Below are positions 1-12,734 of a stretch of DNA of 64,000 bases, piece after piece (within the stretch, counting starts at the first letter, position 1; every line of letters begins with the position of its first letter). Position numbers and translations under genes: made by a program. The stretch comes from Filosporella fistucella. Taxonomy: Eukaryota > Ascomycota > Leotiomycetes > Helotiales. The notes under the pieces were generated by a model that had not been told where the DNA came from, did not search any database, and saw only the letters and a list, made by a program, of their open reading frames with translations. The stretch spans positions 1,178,001 through 1,242,000 of the forward strand of contig JAQJZZ010000015.1 in the NCBI GenBank assembly GCA_030077755.1, read 5' to 3'.

Positions 1-1803
1 ACTTCTTGCTCTGGGTAGGCGATTAGACAGTGCAATGGGAGTGAATACTTATTCACGTGTTAGCCTACTTGACTTTTAGCTTTCCCATCCTGATGTTGTC
101 AGATTTAAGTCAGATTACGCTCTTAGATCTTTTAGCAAGTTCTAGCAATATCCTTCTTCGATTGCCAGATCGAAGCCAGACTACACTCTTGAATATTTCA
201 GCACGCTCCAGTAATCTTCTTCTTCATCACACCAATCATTATGGCCTCTGAAGATGTCCTCTCGCAGCTATCTTTCAATCATTCGATTTTGTGATTGTGC
301 CGTGCCGCCTTCTCTTGAAGCTATGGCGGGATGAAGATGCAGCGCACCAAGATTGAGTGTCAAAATGGGCATCAAGATCACGTCGAGCAAACTCGAGTTT
401 CATCGCAAATGCACAGTCAAAAATTTCTCCCTCATTCAGCAATTCCATGAGATTTACATCAATTACCTGCCAGATTCCATGGCCATCATCATCAATCACC
501 GCGGGTGTTATTGCGCTGAGCAGAATCAATACTGTTGTGGCGGGTGAAAATGTGTGCGGATGTCCATATAATTTATGATAAGCCCTCAAATGTTACCCAA
601 AAACACACTGAGTCTCAATGGCCAAGGTGGTAGATTACTCGATGGGGGCGATTGAAGGCTACGGCTGTCCTCGGGTATAGGTTCTGAAGTGCCCCGAAAA
701 TTGGGTAAGGGCCGGTTTCTCTACGGAGAGCCTAGGAATACTATGCTGCTAATTCCGCATCCCTTCAGCTATGACACAATATGTGTCTTCCCTTTTTTTC
801 TAATTTTTTTTTTTTTTTTGATTCTATTAAATGATGCTTTGAGGGAGCAATGAGGTTTTGCGTGGAAGGTGAGATTTTTGGCTTTGTTTTGGTGGAGTCG
901 GGAAGTGAGGCTATTCCGAGGTTTTTTTCACCGCTTTGGAGTGGAGGTTTTAGTGCCAACGCCAGTGATAGGACAGCCTGATAAGCACTCTTCAAACTCT
1001 CCGTTCATTTTGAGTGTTTCTCTTCATATCTCAACCTCTCCAGAGAGGAGACGCTTGGACGGAATATCGGAATATCAGTGGACAATACGAAATGTCTTTT
1101 GTAGAGGACGGATCTGAACTACAATGCGGAAATGTTTACAATCTTTTCTTTCCTGCCAACCTCTGTGTGATCATGAAACTGCAATAGTATCGGTATTTCC
1201 AGTTTTCTCTTGTTCCATCAAATTCTCTTCTTCCATCAAAGCTTCACATCCTCAACTCCATGTATGCTCCTGTTAAAACTTCGCCACAAGTCGTCCTCGC
1301 CAATTGCAAGTTCCCCCCTCCCATCTTTCCGACATATCACATCCGCATCATTGTATTGTAACAGCAAAACCATACCCCTCAAGTGCCAAGCAATATCAAG
1401 ATTGAATTCATTCAGCCTACTCGAAGTCACCGCCCAATGACGAATTGAATGCACATCACGTGCATAAAATCTTCATCCATCAACCAATCACATTTCGATC
1501 ATCACTATCAGGCTCCAGCATTTGAATCTCACAAAATGACGCAGCCAGAGATCAACAATTTGAGTGAAGCCTTAGCCTTTTGAATTCCTCATATACTTCC
1601 TCAGGGTATGCATGGATATCGACTCTGACAACGAACTTACATCGTGGCATCGACCGACCTCTTTTAGTGACGCTTATACCCAAATTTGTACGAATATCGG
1701 ATGGGTTATTTTCATCTCTCTCTATATTATCCGGAATCTCTTCTGGAAATACATTTTCAATCCAATACGTACCTGTTGCAGCCATCGAGACCAAGCTTAA
1801 AAA
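1..1803. other. Left intergenic stretch, no supported gene
   Basis: Short open frames occur on both strands but none resembles a known family, has a convincing start, or joins to another across introns. A T-rich run lies at about 788-820. The last 300 bases are the upstream region of the gene starting at 1804. Confidence 0.5.
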
Positions 1804-2751
1804 ATGGGATCCTCACAATCTCGAGGAGAACGGACTGAAAATTTCGAAGAAATACTCACCCCTCTCCCTAAAACCAAAGAGAGAAGGCTATCCATCAGCC
1901 AGAACACCACATTCACCAACCCAGTAGACCAACAAGATGTATCTCCCTTCTTCACCCTCCCCTTCGAGATCCGATCTCAGATCTTCTCTCTCCTCCTCAC
2001 AGATAAAGGCCCCGTAATCCACCTTTTCAAATCAGGGAAAAGAATGCGATATAGTCGCTGCCTAAGACAGAAAGACGGACTGGCTTGTACGTGGCAGAAA
2101 CCCTGCTCGGCTGCGCTACCGAGGAGAAGTCCGGTGTTGTATGGGGTTCATGAGGTGAGGGACAGGGTTGATAGAGGGTGGGATGTAGAGAGATTTCAGG
2201 ATTTGCATACGGGGTGGGGGGCTTTGGGGGCACTGAGAAGTTGTAGGAAAGTGTGAGTTTATTGGTTTCTTTTTTGTTGAATTTTGAGAGAGAAGAGGAG
2301 AGCTAATAAAGTTTGATGGGATAGGTATACTGAATTAATCCCGCTACTTTACTCTACACCTACTTTTCACTTCCCTAATCCCAAGTTTGATATCGAACAT
2401 TTCAGGGATACTATCTTATCTTCTCGTTTCGCAGCTATACGTTATCTCAGTATAGACTACTCAGATCGCCTGGTATCTTCTTTTCGAGAGATGGCCTTCC
2501 GATTCATATCTCAAATGGCTGGGTTAAGGGAGTTGGATATCTTGGTCAAGATGCGGTTTTTTGATGACTCGCTGAAAAAGATGAAGTTGCTTGGCGATCT
2601 GATACGGAATTTATTGAAAACTGAGGTGGGGAAGAGGTTGAGAGTGGTGAGAGTGGTAGTTATGAGAGAGCAGAAAGAGAGTTGGAGAGGGCTGTTGAGA
2701 GATCTGGAGGTGGTGAAAGTTCTGGTTGAGAGAGGTGTGGAGGTAAGATAG
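1804..2751 (+). CDS. 2EXR / F-box-like domain protein
   Basis: Two exons, 1804-2252 and 2325-2751. The 72-nt intron has a GTGAGT donor, a GCTAAT branch site and an ATAG acceptor, and restores the frame (phase 2) to give about 291 residues. Near residue 48 the motif FFTLPFEIRSQIFSLLL is the start of the 2EXR/DUF7730-type, F-box-like module common in ascomycete expansions. After the intron comes YTELIPLLYSTPTFHF, the usual continuation of that family. The C-terminal half is charged and without recognised domains. F-box-like proteins act as substrate receptors for Skp1-type ubiquitin ligases, but no substrate can be inferred. Start: ATG 1804 is the first ATG in the frame and leaves about 47 residues before the domain. 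Family assignment is fairly sure, function is not. Confidence 0.8.
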
Positions 2752-3200
2752 TTTGAGTACGGAGGATGAGAATTTCAAAGTCCTGAATCCACACCATAAG
2801 CTGCGGTTGACACGTCGACCTCGTTGAGATGCCAGTGACATTGGGCTTAATCTGCATGTTCAAGGAGAAACCACACTGAGCTTTGTGCTGATGATAGTTT
2901 TATCCGTACCAAATCCAAATCCACTTCCCCGCAGTGCTTGAAATGTACCCTCATTTTAAACAAGGTTGATAAGATGGGTTACCATGGTAAACAGAATGAA
3001 ATATGCTCACGTCCAAATGATTCTCCAGTGGACAAGGTTTATTCAACGGATTGGTGTACCCAAGGATACTATTCTTCGTCTCTCCAGACCATGACGTGTG
3101 AGCTGGAAGCCGAAGCCGGCTTGCGAGTAGACCATTCCAGCTTTAACTTACAAACAAAGTCTGCACATATGTAGTCTGCAAAGACTCATCAGCAGAATGT
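2752..3200. other. Intergenic, no gene seen
   Basis: Separates the 2EXR gene from the amidase remnant on the other strand. An open frame at 2938-3174 on the plus strand shows no family resemblance and is not called. Confidence 0.4.
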
Positions 3201-3750
3201 TTAGTGTTGACGACAGCAGGTATTAGGGACAATTTTGGAAATTAGAATTGCTCCTAAGCTCTCCACGGAAATTGCCTTGTTGATCCTACCAACGTATCCC
3301 ATTGACGTATTAACAGTCTTGACATGAAATCGATTTTCATGCTAACAGGAAGACCATGTAGTGGACCAACAGTCTCGTAGTGTTTTTCGTAGTATTTATC
3401 GAGCTCTTTCGCCTGCCTGGGAGCTGCTTCGAAGATGAACTCTAGGACATTGCCATTCTAGCAACATTCAGCGTGGTGAAGATATGACTGAGACTGACTC
3501 AAAAGTACAAGTTGATAGGCGTATGTCGCTCTCTTGCAAAACGCTGTGGTGACCTTCACTACAGTGTATGTTCCTTCACGGACAGGGGCCTGGATATCGA
3601 CTGAGTCCAAGGCTGTGATCTCAAAGGTTTCTGGATCTAGCATAAATTCAATGGAGTCTCCCACCAGCTTCGGCGTGATTTATGCTCGAGCAGCCAGTCC
3701 CTTGCGATGAGTTGATGAGGTGCCTTACGCTTTTCTGCAACAATTTCTTG
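3201..3750 (-). pseudogene. Amidase (amidase signature family) pseudogene, N-terminal half only
   Basis: Reading the minus strand from about 3750 downwards gives pieces of a fungal amidase in order but in different frames: EIVAEKRKAPHQLIARDWLL, then KVTTAFCKRATYAYQL (family: VTTAFCKRAAIAHQL), then RQAKELDKYYEKHYETVGPL and HGLPVSMK, which contains the catalytic lysine region, then NTSMGYVGR. It stops at a TAA near 3201 shortly after that motif. The glycine/serine-rich half with the two catalytic serines is missing. Frame changes occur between the first and second blocks and again near 3460. This is a truncated, frameshifted relic. A complete relative lies at 54493-56377 in this window, but the two are too divergent to call this a recent copy. 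Confidence 0.75.
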
Positions 3751-4527
3751 CTATGGGCGATCAACGGGGGTGGGAAGCTGTATGTTGAAGAGGGCTGGTT
3801 CGTTCACGATGTTTCAAGCGAACCACCAGAGAGAAAACAGATAGATGGATAGGAACGAGATGGAAATTTCGTATTCCATGTTCATAACTGATATTAATAC
3901 TCATCACATATGTATTGTATTGCGGTAAGGAGAGAAGTGCTCAAATGCAGGCCAAACTTGTTCTGCGTCACCTCAGTCTGTCGCGAATCGGGTAATATAG
4001 ATCACCTAAGCCCGATGGTCAGGAGAGGTTGGGATTCCAGTCAGGAAACAGGTCGTACCAGTGACGTGAAATTTTGCGGGAAGACAGGTAACAGGCATAA
4101 CTGTCTAGGGACACATGATAGCAACGGATTTCGGACCTCTTACATTAAACGCAAAATACCTCCCCCTAATGAAGCATTCGTCTTGAAGCTTGGGTACTAC
4201 TTCCATCATTGACTGGCCAACAGAGCAAACCACACCCATCTATTGCGCGAATCCTCACAGACGCATCTAATCTTGGGGGTGCGGCAAACACTTCCTCGCA
4301 AATGAAGGATACCACTCGACGTCGTTATACCCTTTTTGAGATCGCAAATTGTAGCGCCGTAAAGAACAGCCTTGGAAGTTGAAGTTGAAAGGACTATGTG
4401 GTCCGGTCCAAGGCTTTACAATATGTCTCTGTACCTCGGAGACTATGGCAGCAACTATCGTGTCAACCCTTTTAAATTCTTAGCAGGGAATCTAAATTTT
4501 CTCACCCACTTCTTCGTGGGGGATTTT
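3751..4527. other. Intergenic, no gene seen
   Basis: Between the amidase relic and the 3' end of the NLR gene. Nothing with family resemblance or splice-consistent frames was found. Confidence 0.4.
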
Positions 4528-7500
4528 TCAGTCGTTAGAAATCAATTCACCACAGTGGAGTCGTTTCCGGGATCCTTCAATTTCAATATTATCCGATTTG
4601 CGTTTCCTGGTGTCGTGTAATCTGCGCTTCTCCAAAGCAATCCGCAGAGCTGCTGCTAGATCGGGAAACTCAGGATCAAAAACTTCTCCGATGACTGAGT
4701 CAATGGAAACAGAACAAGGAGTGCTTTTTAATTCGGGATGTTTACTTCCTTTGTCGCAAGGATCAAGACTGACTCCATACCTCAACATGATTTGGATGAT
4801 GTCCGCATACTTGATGAACTCATGCGGGCCATTAGAAGAAAGGTCCGAGAACTCCGATATTTTATGGAGAAAGCAATACCAGATGCTGTGATTTGTTGGA
4901 CCGTATGCCTCATTCGGATTTGCTCCACGCAGAAGAAGAGCCTCCACCATCGGAGGACACATGACATATTCAGGAAACGTCTTAACTTCCGTTTTCAAAT
5001 CCAACGCATAGCACAGCAGTGGACATCCATCCCGTAGAGGAGGTAGTGATTTCTCTTTTTCGAAGTGAAGGTCGACAAAAGAACATAAACCCAAGCGGAT
5101 GACGATGGACAAGAACTCCGCTCGCCAGCTTGCGAAAGAGGGTGCATGGGATTTGAGTAACCATCCAGCCTTTTCCCACCAATGAAAGGCCAATTCATAA
5201 AAATCATGAAGCATCAGCTTCATTTCATCCGTCTGGGTAGCAATCCTTTGGGAAAACTTGAAGGCATCCCTCATTGTCATACGTATCCTTATATCGTCTG
5301 AAGCCCCGTCGTCAAGGTAGAAAGTGCAAAGATCTCGTCTCAAATTGCTCACATATGACATCAAAAGGGAAACATTTGGGTCGAATCCACCAACAGTTAA
5401 GGTATGACTCTGCAACCTGGTGCGGATCTCATCTGTCTTCAGGTAGTCCTTGACAGTTCGGTGCAAGTAAGTGACTTTCCAAAACACCTTGAATCTTTTT
5501 TGTGGGCCCCTCGGCGCTTCAGGGAAATTTCCCACAATTGAACTAAGCGAACGTAGTCCGCGCTGTTCATATTCAGCAACTGATTCCCAGGGTTGGTCGA
5601 GGATATCATGGACTTCAAGCAAACCCTGGCACCTGCTTTTCAAATGGGTTGTCAGTCGTTCACACCTATCTTCGATTTCAAGATCGGTCATTGGCGTCTC
5701 TAGCTTTCTCGTCTCTTCGAAAGTGGCGTTTACAGCTAGGTCGAGTTCCAAAATAGTCGGCCGAAGATTTAGGTCAGAGGCGGAATCATAGATTTGAAAA
5801 ATGCGACTAGCTTGCTCAATATATAGTGGATTGATGCAGCTTATCATATGGCCATAAAATGCGTCGAGATCTGATGGGAACGCCTCAAGCCTTTTTTGAA
5901 GGTCTGAGATGTCGTCTTGGTTTCTCAACCCATCAAGAAGAGACTTAGTGACAAGCGCCACCCAGAGGAAAACTCCATTAGCCTTTCTAACAATCTGAGT
6001 AATGAGAGAAGCTGCACCAGCCGGATTTGTTCGCTGAAGGCGTTGCATCTTATCGCTCAAGTCCAGCTTCGCTCGAACGTAGATTTGAATGTCATCGTAG
6101 GACAAGTCCTGAAGCCGAAGGCTCACGCACTTGCTAAACGCGTCTTCGAACACGATCCATGGTCGACTAGAAACGCACACTTTGATAAAAGGGGACTTCG
6201 AAGCCTCCTTGAAGAGCTTCATAAGGACTTCTGGATCTCCCTCGTACTCATCTAAGCCATCGACGAAGAAGCAGAGTCGAAAGCGGCTGGTAACAAGATC
6301 TGTTAAGCGAATAAAAGCCTCCTCCAGGCTTTTCATCGAGAAATCCCATTCCGGCAGGTGAATTCGATGAACATCATTGACACAATGGTATGTCCGAACT
6401 TCCTCCCATTCGTCAGGGAAGATAAGGCGAACAAGCTCGTGCCGATTTTGTAGCACATTCATTAATAATGATCGCAGGAGGCCTACATGGGATCTCTGTA
6501 ATAATGTTCCACTATTCCAAAAGTAGAAGCTCAAAACTTGAAGATCCGCATCTTGTGACCAGTATTGTAGATGAGAATGGGTCTCCGGATTTTCGCAGAT
6601 GAACCTCATCAGCGTCGACTTTCCTGACCCAGCCTTTCCATTTATCCAATAAAGGTCCCCATCGTTGCGAAGCCATTGGACGAAGTCACTCCATGGTCTA
6701 GCTCCTCGATTGAGATGGTTACAAGTGTGACCCTGGCCACAGTGGTGTAGGATCCACGAAAAAGTATCTCGGTGGGCTTCGGCAATCTCGAGTCGCCGGT
6801 GTGACATTGTCGAAAATCGAAGAGCCCGTAGGATAGAAGAATTGAACTTGTAGTCAAAGGTTTGGAATTTGGCAAGGGTATGTTCCTCCCCACAGCTACA
6901 GATCCTTCCACTCCTTGTTCTATTATCCCCAACTGTATGGTTTTGTGCAGTCACAACCTCGTCCAATTTCCGATGGATTTCAACGAGATTTCGGAGGAAG
7001 GGTTCGATAATTCGCTGCAGTGTAGTATCGAGAGAGGTGAACATTTCGTCGTGAAGGAGGGAAAGACTATTGAACCTCTGACTATCAATTCATATGTCAG
7101 CAAATATTTTTCCAAACTGTAAGCATTTGGGGCCCGACCTTAACGAGACTAGGATATGGGCATCCATCTCTCTTTGCAACGTATTTAATCGATGTGCAAT
7201 GTCGTCAATGGCTCTCTTTGACCAAACGCTTTTTAGTGCATGGCGTAAGCTCTTATATATTCGGTGCTTTTGGCCCTCTTGAACCTTCAGCTTCTCCAAT
7301 TGTAAGAGGAGTTCGTTCGATACTGAGATGCAAGTATCGCATATGGCCTGCAATGCTTGTTCCTCCTTGGGGACATTTTGCGAGTTTTGACTACTAGAGG
7401 TTTGTGATTCCTTTATTCTCCTACTCAGATCCACTAGTCGTCTACTAGCAGACTCCAATTCGACTTGCTGAATTGGAGCCCCATCGGCGGATCTGTAAAT

Positions 7501-7587
7501 TTCCTTGCTTTTTGAAACGAGGCTGGAGCCGAATTCGATGAACTGCGCGACGCTCGCCGCAACCGAAAGTGCGGATAGTCCATCCAT
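4528..7587 (-). CDS. NACHT-domain NLR-like protein
   Basis: Two exons on the minus strand, joined over a short intron ending at 7082 (donor at 7144 or 7138; branch CTGAC, acceptor GATAG), about 1000 residues. I start at 7587 because MDGLSALSVAASVAQFIEF is the classic N-terminus of fungal NLRs; an upstream in-frame ATG at 7611 is less typical. The N-terminal domain (about 1-165) is helical. The NACHT module follows, with P-loop GKAGSGKST, a Walker B-like segment FFVDGLDEYEGD and the downstream SSRPW motif. A conserved post-NACHT block carries YLHRTVKDYL. The C-terminus ends in a lysine/arginine-rich tail and shows no ankyrin, WD40 or TPR array. Such proteins act in non-self recognition and programmed cell death. 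No partner effector gene is obvious next to it. Confidence 0.88.
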
Positions 7588-8593
7588 AGGGCCAGTGAAA
7601 TACAGAATCACTGAATATGTTGAAGAGGCATTCGTGAGAGATATAGAGAGAGTTCGCCCTGCTGTTCGAGTCTTGCACTCTGCAGCCTTATCTCAAGGGT
7701 AGATGGACGCAGTTGAAAGGGCGTGACCGCCTTATTCTGCCCACATTCTGCCTTGAGCGGTGAGATCTTTCCCTACCCCTCCATCTCCAGCTGAGACTAT
7801 TAATAGCAGGCAGCCTTGCCAGAAAATGCTTGTGACAATTATTTCCTGCTTGTCCGGAGCAACCTTGATATACTAGTATTCTTGTCTGAGTATACCCTTC
7901 GCTGCCACCAGAAACGCAATTTGGAAAGTCTAGAATTTGAAGTTTACCTTCGTCTGTGATTAAAGAGGGATTGTCGATGGCCTTTTGACGTAGTTCATTG
8001 AGCGAAGCCATCATAAGGTGGTGCGTAAGGATGAGGAGAAAATTGCGGAGTGAAATAAAGTGTTCACTGTCATCGCTAAAGTGCGCTGTTCCTACGCTTT
8101 GTCAGCATGTCACTTCAATGAGGATTAAAAAGTTAAGCAGAGAAAATCAAAGGGCGCGAGAAGAATTGCAATATTCAATATCCATCGGCTTGAATGGTAT
8201 TGAGCTTTTTTGGCGGAATTACTTCACCCAAATTCCAAATAATGCTGTACGCATAAGTCCGCTTGGAGTGGAACGTAAAAAGACATGTCGAAATAACATT
8301 GTGAATTTGTAGAGGCATCCATCCCGAAGCAAGTGAGGCAGAGTGAAAATATCTTCAAATTCATACTACCAAGCCCATAACCTAACATCCCCCAATCATC
8401 TGATGCAGAAAGAATTCTTCTCTCGATAAACCACCCGTATGATCTTCAAACCAATAATTCGCCAAACACCAACGCTCGCAATGCCTGTCAAATGTTTTTT
8501 GCTCCTTCATTTGTCCCCTATGCATTCTCTGGCCTCGCAATGAATGCAAATGTACTTTTGAAATGCTTAAAACCAGTATGATAATAATTGATA
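7588..8593. other. Intergenic with one unassigned short frame
   Basis: A minus-strand frame at 7688-8014 begins MMASLNELRQKAIDNPSL and could be the first exon of something upstream of the NLR, but I could not join it to a second exon or recognise it. The 3' flank of the histidine-phosphatase gene ends at 8594. Confidence 0.3.
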
Positions 8594-10669
8594 TCAGCCA
8601 CGCTCGTTAACAGTCCACCGCCTCTTTGGTGCTATTTCGCGGATCTTCTCCGCATAGCCAGGAGGTCTGGGACTACCCCAAAGACCAAGAGGAGCTACAT
8701 CATCTTCCTCAATTTCCTTTTCTGTGACAGCTGGATTTTCTTTCTCTTCTTCTCCATTCTTGGCGTCACTGGTTCCATCATCCCCGAAATTCAAAATCAT
8801 GTCATCTTCAGGCTCTATTTCATCATCCTCTTCTGGTGCACGAGGTGCACTCCACAGCCCAATTGAGCTCTGTCTAGCGGGGGCGTAGTTTCTTGGTGTT
8901 GTACCTGCAATACTTGCAGTTCGCCGAATGCTTCCAAAACTGCTTGGTGTATTTATTGGTCGAGTTTTGCTAGTACCGGATCCGTCGAGAGCATTGATGC
9001 CTTGAAACCTCTCTCGAAATGCGGCAAGCCCGGCTACAGAAGGTGTCCTGGAACTACTCGGTGTAGATGTCGAACTTGTTCTCAAATGCTCAGTATTCGC
9101 GACCAGCTTAACATCATACTGATCCGAAATCGTTACAGTTCGTGACGAAGCACGTGAGTGCTTAGGAGTAACACCGGGAGTGTTCAGAGGTGAGTTGACA
9201 GGAGTCGGCTTACGAACAGCCATAGTCAATGAAGCCATTCCCACATCCAATAAAACAGGCTGATTTGTTAATGCTCCAATCAGAGCATTGCATCCTGCCC
9301 CGTGCGTAACAAGGATTATCACAAGATCTGTATCCGGATCCTCCCCATTCTCGTCGTGTGCTTCTTCCACCTGACTCGAATTACTAGTAACTCTAGTTAA
9401 AAGCTTTCCAGGGTCATCTTCATTGCTGTACCAGCCGACCATCTGTTGCAAGCCTTTTCGGAATCTTTTATGCATCGAGCTCCATTCTTCTCCGTACTCT
9501 CCTCCATCACCCCAATGCTGCGGTTCTCTCATGCTATCCCATTGATAGTCTACATCCACACATGCGTCTCTTGCATGTGCGACATAACCTGATGGGATAG
9601 GATCCGAACCTGAAATTGCATAAGCTGGGACTGGAGGTTGATATATGCCATGCTCTGCTGCAGGCTGTAATCTTGACCGGGAATTGCTCCGGTGACTGTG
9701 ACTATGGCGACTTCCATTGCTTCCAACACTACTCAAACTGCTTGTACGATCTCGTCTTGGTAGCGACTGGCTCAAAGTCGGCAACGTAGACAAAGCTCCC
9801 TCGTCTTTATCTTTCTCCGCCAAAACAACAGGACTTCCCCAACCACCTGGAAAGCCTTGATTAACTGGTGTGTCTCGAACCAACATCAAATTGCTATAAT
9901 CTTCTCTCCGGAGTAGATCTGCCTTGGCTCCAGCAACCATCATGATGGAGCTCGGAGGCGGTGTAATATGTTCGAAATAATCCGGTGACAGCCATTCTCC
10001 CAGGAATGCATCAACTCTAACTGTAGACTTTTTGATATTTTCCGGTTGCTCAATAGATTTTCCTTTGCCATTAGGTTTCAATGATCCAGCAGGCTCAGGA
10101 ATAGGTAGCAAAGCAGGAGAACCAGTACTACCCAACGGTCGAATCTTAGGAGAAGAATGCATCTGCGAAGCCTTGATCGCAGGGGATGGAGGAGCTCGAT
10201 GATGCGTATGACCAGGATTCTGTGCTAACCCCGCACTGATGGCAACTGAAGTTTGCACACATCGCAAGAACGGTGAGCTATGAATGATAACTTTATGTCT
10301 CCTTTTCCTCCTATTTCCTGTGGAATCTTCGCCCTCAGTTGCAGGAGGGATTTCATCATCTGTCTCTCGAGTTCGTAGGATACTCGCAATTCTCGATCCA
10401 AGAGCTCTAGATTGGGTCCAGCCGCCATATGTAAGAGGAGGATCGTATGGAGTAGGAGATGTCAAATGCCACTGTTTATCAGCAGCATCTAGTCGAGCGC
10501 CATGTCTGAATACTGTCAGTATATCCTCTCTGCCAAGGTGCGGCAACTCGAATTGCATAGCCAGCCGTGCGAATGAAACAATTCGAAAGGCATGGGAGTA
10601 CAACTAGAGAATGTTGCGAGAATGAACAACGTACCTGACGACAATAACTACAGCTGGTGGCCACCCCAT
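8594..10669 (-). CDS. Histidine phosphatase (phosphoglycerate-mutase-like) family protein
   Basis: A small first exon (10635-10669) encodes MGWPPAVVIVV plus two bases. A 129-nt intron (GTACGT donor, CAG acceptor) follows, and exon 2 (10505-8594) completes an arginine to give VVRHGARLD, the catalytic RHG motif at residues 12-14. Total 648 residues. The second catalytic histidine is in VTHGAGCN (His413). Between them lies a long Ser/Pro-rich linker, much longer than in a minimal 200-250 residue enzyme, and the tail is acidic. Pezizomycotina carry a conserved long-linker member of this family distantly related to yeast Det1 (YDR051C); the true substrate is unknown. Divergent from GPI8 with a shared promoter of 385 bases. 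Confidence 0.88.
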
Positions 10670-11054
10670 TACAAGAACATAATGAAATCTGTAGTGAAGG
10701 TTTCGAATTGAGTTTCTGAGACTTCAAGTATTAGTGACAAGTCGCAGAATGACTTGGAGATATTTCAATTTAAGCGGGGTCTAAGCAGTTGTTTGCTTTC
10801 ATGTGACGCTGTTTTGATGCCTGGCAAATTAAGGGTCTTAAGGCAGCAATGTGTCGCTGTGGCTGAGGTGAGGTTTAGATGTGGCTGACGAGCGATGAGA
10901 TGGATTGGTAAGACAAGTTAAAGTTCAGGGGAGCCGAAGTCGAGATCCATCAGCATTATATACCAATGACGAGCCCGTAACGTATTTCTACTCCTCTAAA
11001 CCACCAAATTCCTCAATCCTCCGCCCAAAGCCTTCAATCGAGAACACGCCGAAC
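10670..11054. promoter_or_regulatory. Shared divergent promoter, histidine phosphatase / GPI8
   Basis: A 385-base gap between two start codons facing outward. No strong specific element is recognised. An in-frame TTG-initiated extension of GPI8 upstream to 10905 is rejected because ATG 11055 opens directly into a signal peptide. Confidence 0.5.
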
Positions 11055-12265
11055 ATGAAGCTCAATAACCTTCTCCAACTTCCACTTGTGTTGGCTTCAT
11101 TATTGGCCCCCACGTCTGTTGTCGCAGAGCATACCAGCAATTGGGCCGTCTTGGTGTCCACATCACGGTTCTGGTTCAATTACAGACATCTTGCAAATGT
11201 GTTGTCACTATATCGCACGGTCAAGCGACTGGGTATTCCAGATTCGCAGATCATTCTAATGTTGCCCGATGATATGGCATGCAACCCTCGAAACGCGTTT
11301 CCAGGAACTGTGTACAGTAATGCGGACAGAGCGGTTGACTTGTATGGAGATAATATCGAAGTGGATTATAGGGGATATGAGGTTACGGTGGAGAATTTCA
11401 TACGGCTTTTGACGGATAGAGTGGGAGAAGAGATGCCTAGGAGTAAGAGGTTATTGACGGATGATCGGAGCAATATTTTGGTATACATGACAGGTCATGG
11501 GGGAAATGAGTTCTTGAAATTCCAGGACGCGGAAGAAATTAGTGCATTTGATCTCGCAGATGCTTTCGAGCAGATGTGGGAGAAGAAGAGGTATGTCTAA
11601 TCATTACTCCCAAATTGTAGCATCATTTTAACCATCCCAGATATCACGAGCTCCTCTTCATGATCGATACATGTCAAGCCAACACAATGTACAGCAAATT
11701 CTACTCCCCCAACATCATCGCCACTGGCTCCTCCGAAATCGATCAATCCTCTTACTCCCACCACGCAGACAACGACGTCGGCGTCGCAGTTATTGATCGC
11801 TACACATACTACAATCTCGATTTCCTCGAGACCCAAGTCAAAGAACCAAGTTCTAAGCAAACATTAGGACATCTATTCGACAGCTACGACGAGTCTAAAA
11901 TCCATTCACATCCTGGTGTCAGATGGGATTTATTCCCCGGTGGGGAAGCAGGTGGGAGAGAAAGATTAGTAATGGATTTCTTTGGGAACGTGCAGAATGT
12001 GGAGGTGGATAATCTGGTTAATGATACAGAATGGAAAGAGGATTTACTTGCGCTAGGGAAGAAGATCCAGGAATTGAGAGAGAGAGAAGTGGAATTTAAT
12101 GGTACAGCTGCCGTAGCTGGGAAAGATAGTCAGCCTACGAGGAAGATTAGAGCAGCGAAGGTGGAAGCTGATGATAGGTGGTGGGGGAAGAAGGCAGTTG
12201 GTGCTTGGGCTTTGGCTGGATGTTCGTTGGTTTGGTGGTTCGGGACACGATTGGAGTCTTCGTAG
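11055..12265 (+). CDS. GPI8: GPI-anchor transamidase catalytic subunit
   Basis: Exons 11055-11590 and 11641-12265 with a 50-nt intron (GTATGT...CCCAG, phase 2), 386 residues. A cleavable signal peptide (about 1-24, ending SVVA) precedes the C13 (legumain-like) peptidase domain starting [20 protein letters not shown]. The catalytic dyad is visible: His148 in TGHGG and Cys190 in DTCQA, 42 residues apart as in yeast Gpi8. Near the C-terminus a hydrophobic segment ([16 protein letters not shown]) anchors the protein in the ER membrane. The enzyme cleaves the C-terminal signal of proprotein and transfers it to GPI lipid within the Gaa1/Gpi16/Gpi17/Gab1 complex. Essential housekeeping gene; no oddities. 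Confidence 0.97.
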
Positions 12266-12734
12266 ATGAATGGCTCTCTTGCCCGAACTTTGAAAGCTAT
12301 TTAGATTATGTACATTTGTATCACCAGCGTTCTTCTATACCCTATCTCAATAGCAAACCTTTTTATTTAAATTCTCCTGCACCAAATTTCCTTGTATCGG
12401 CTTTCATGTCCTGACCCCATTCCTGTACCTTACCATTTCTGAACCTTTCTTGTCTGCCCTTGTGTGAATTGGGTAATATAAAATTCTCATGGAAGTAGCT
12501 CTACCGTCGAGAGAAACACGGATGGGCCCGGCTCAAATTATCCCTTTTTGAACTCTTTCGCTCAAACACTTCAAGCTCTCACCTAACAAGCCGCCATCCT
12601 AACATCGTAATGTGTTCCAATCACTCATAGCCGTCTCCTCTACTCCATTTTCGCTCCCTCTCACCCTTTTGCTTTCCCTTCCCTCCTCCACTCTCTCACT
12701 CCCTCTTCCCCTCCCTCCTCCTCACACCCTCCAA
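12266..12734. other. Convergent 3' region between GPI8 and the GNAT-like gene
   Basis: Pyrimidine-rich (strong CT strings at about 12640-12735). No gene or RNA seen. Confidence 0.4.

Noticed and set aside
7688..8014. Short minus-strand frame with an ATG upstream of the NLR gene
   Set aside because: No family, no second exon could be joined; kept only as a remark in the intergenic entry.
10905..11054. N-terminal extension of GPI8 by 50 codons
   Set aside because: It begins with TTG, and ATG 11055 leads straight into a proper signal peptide.
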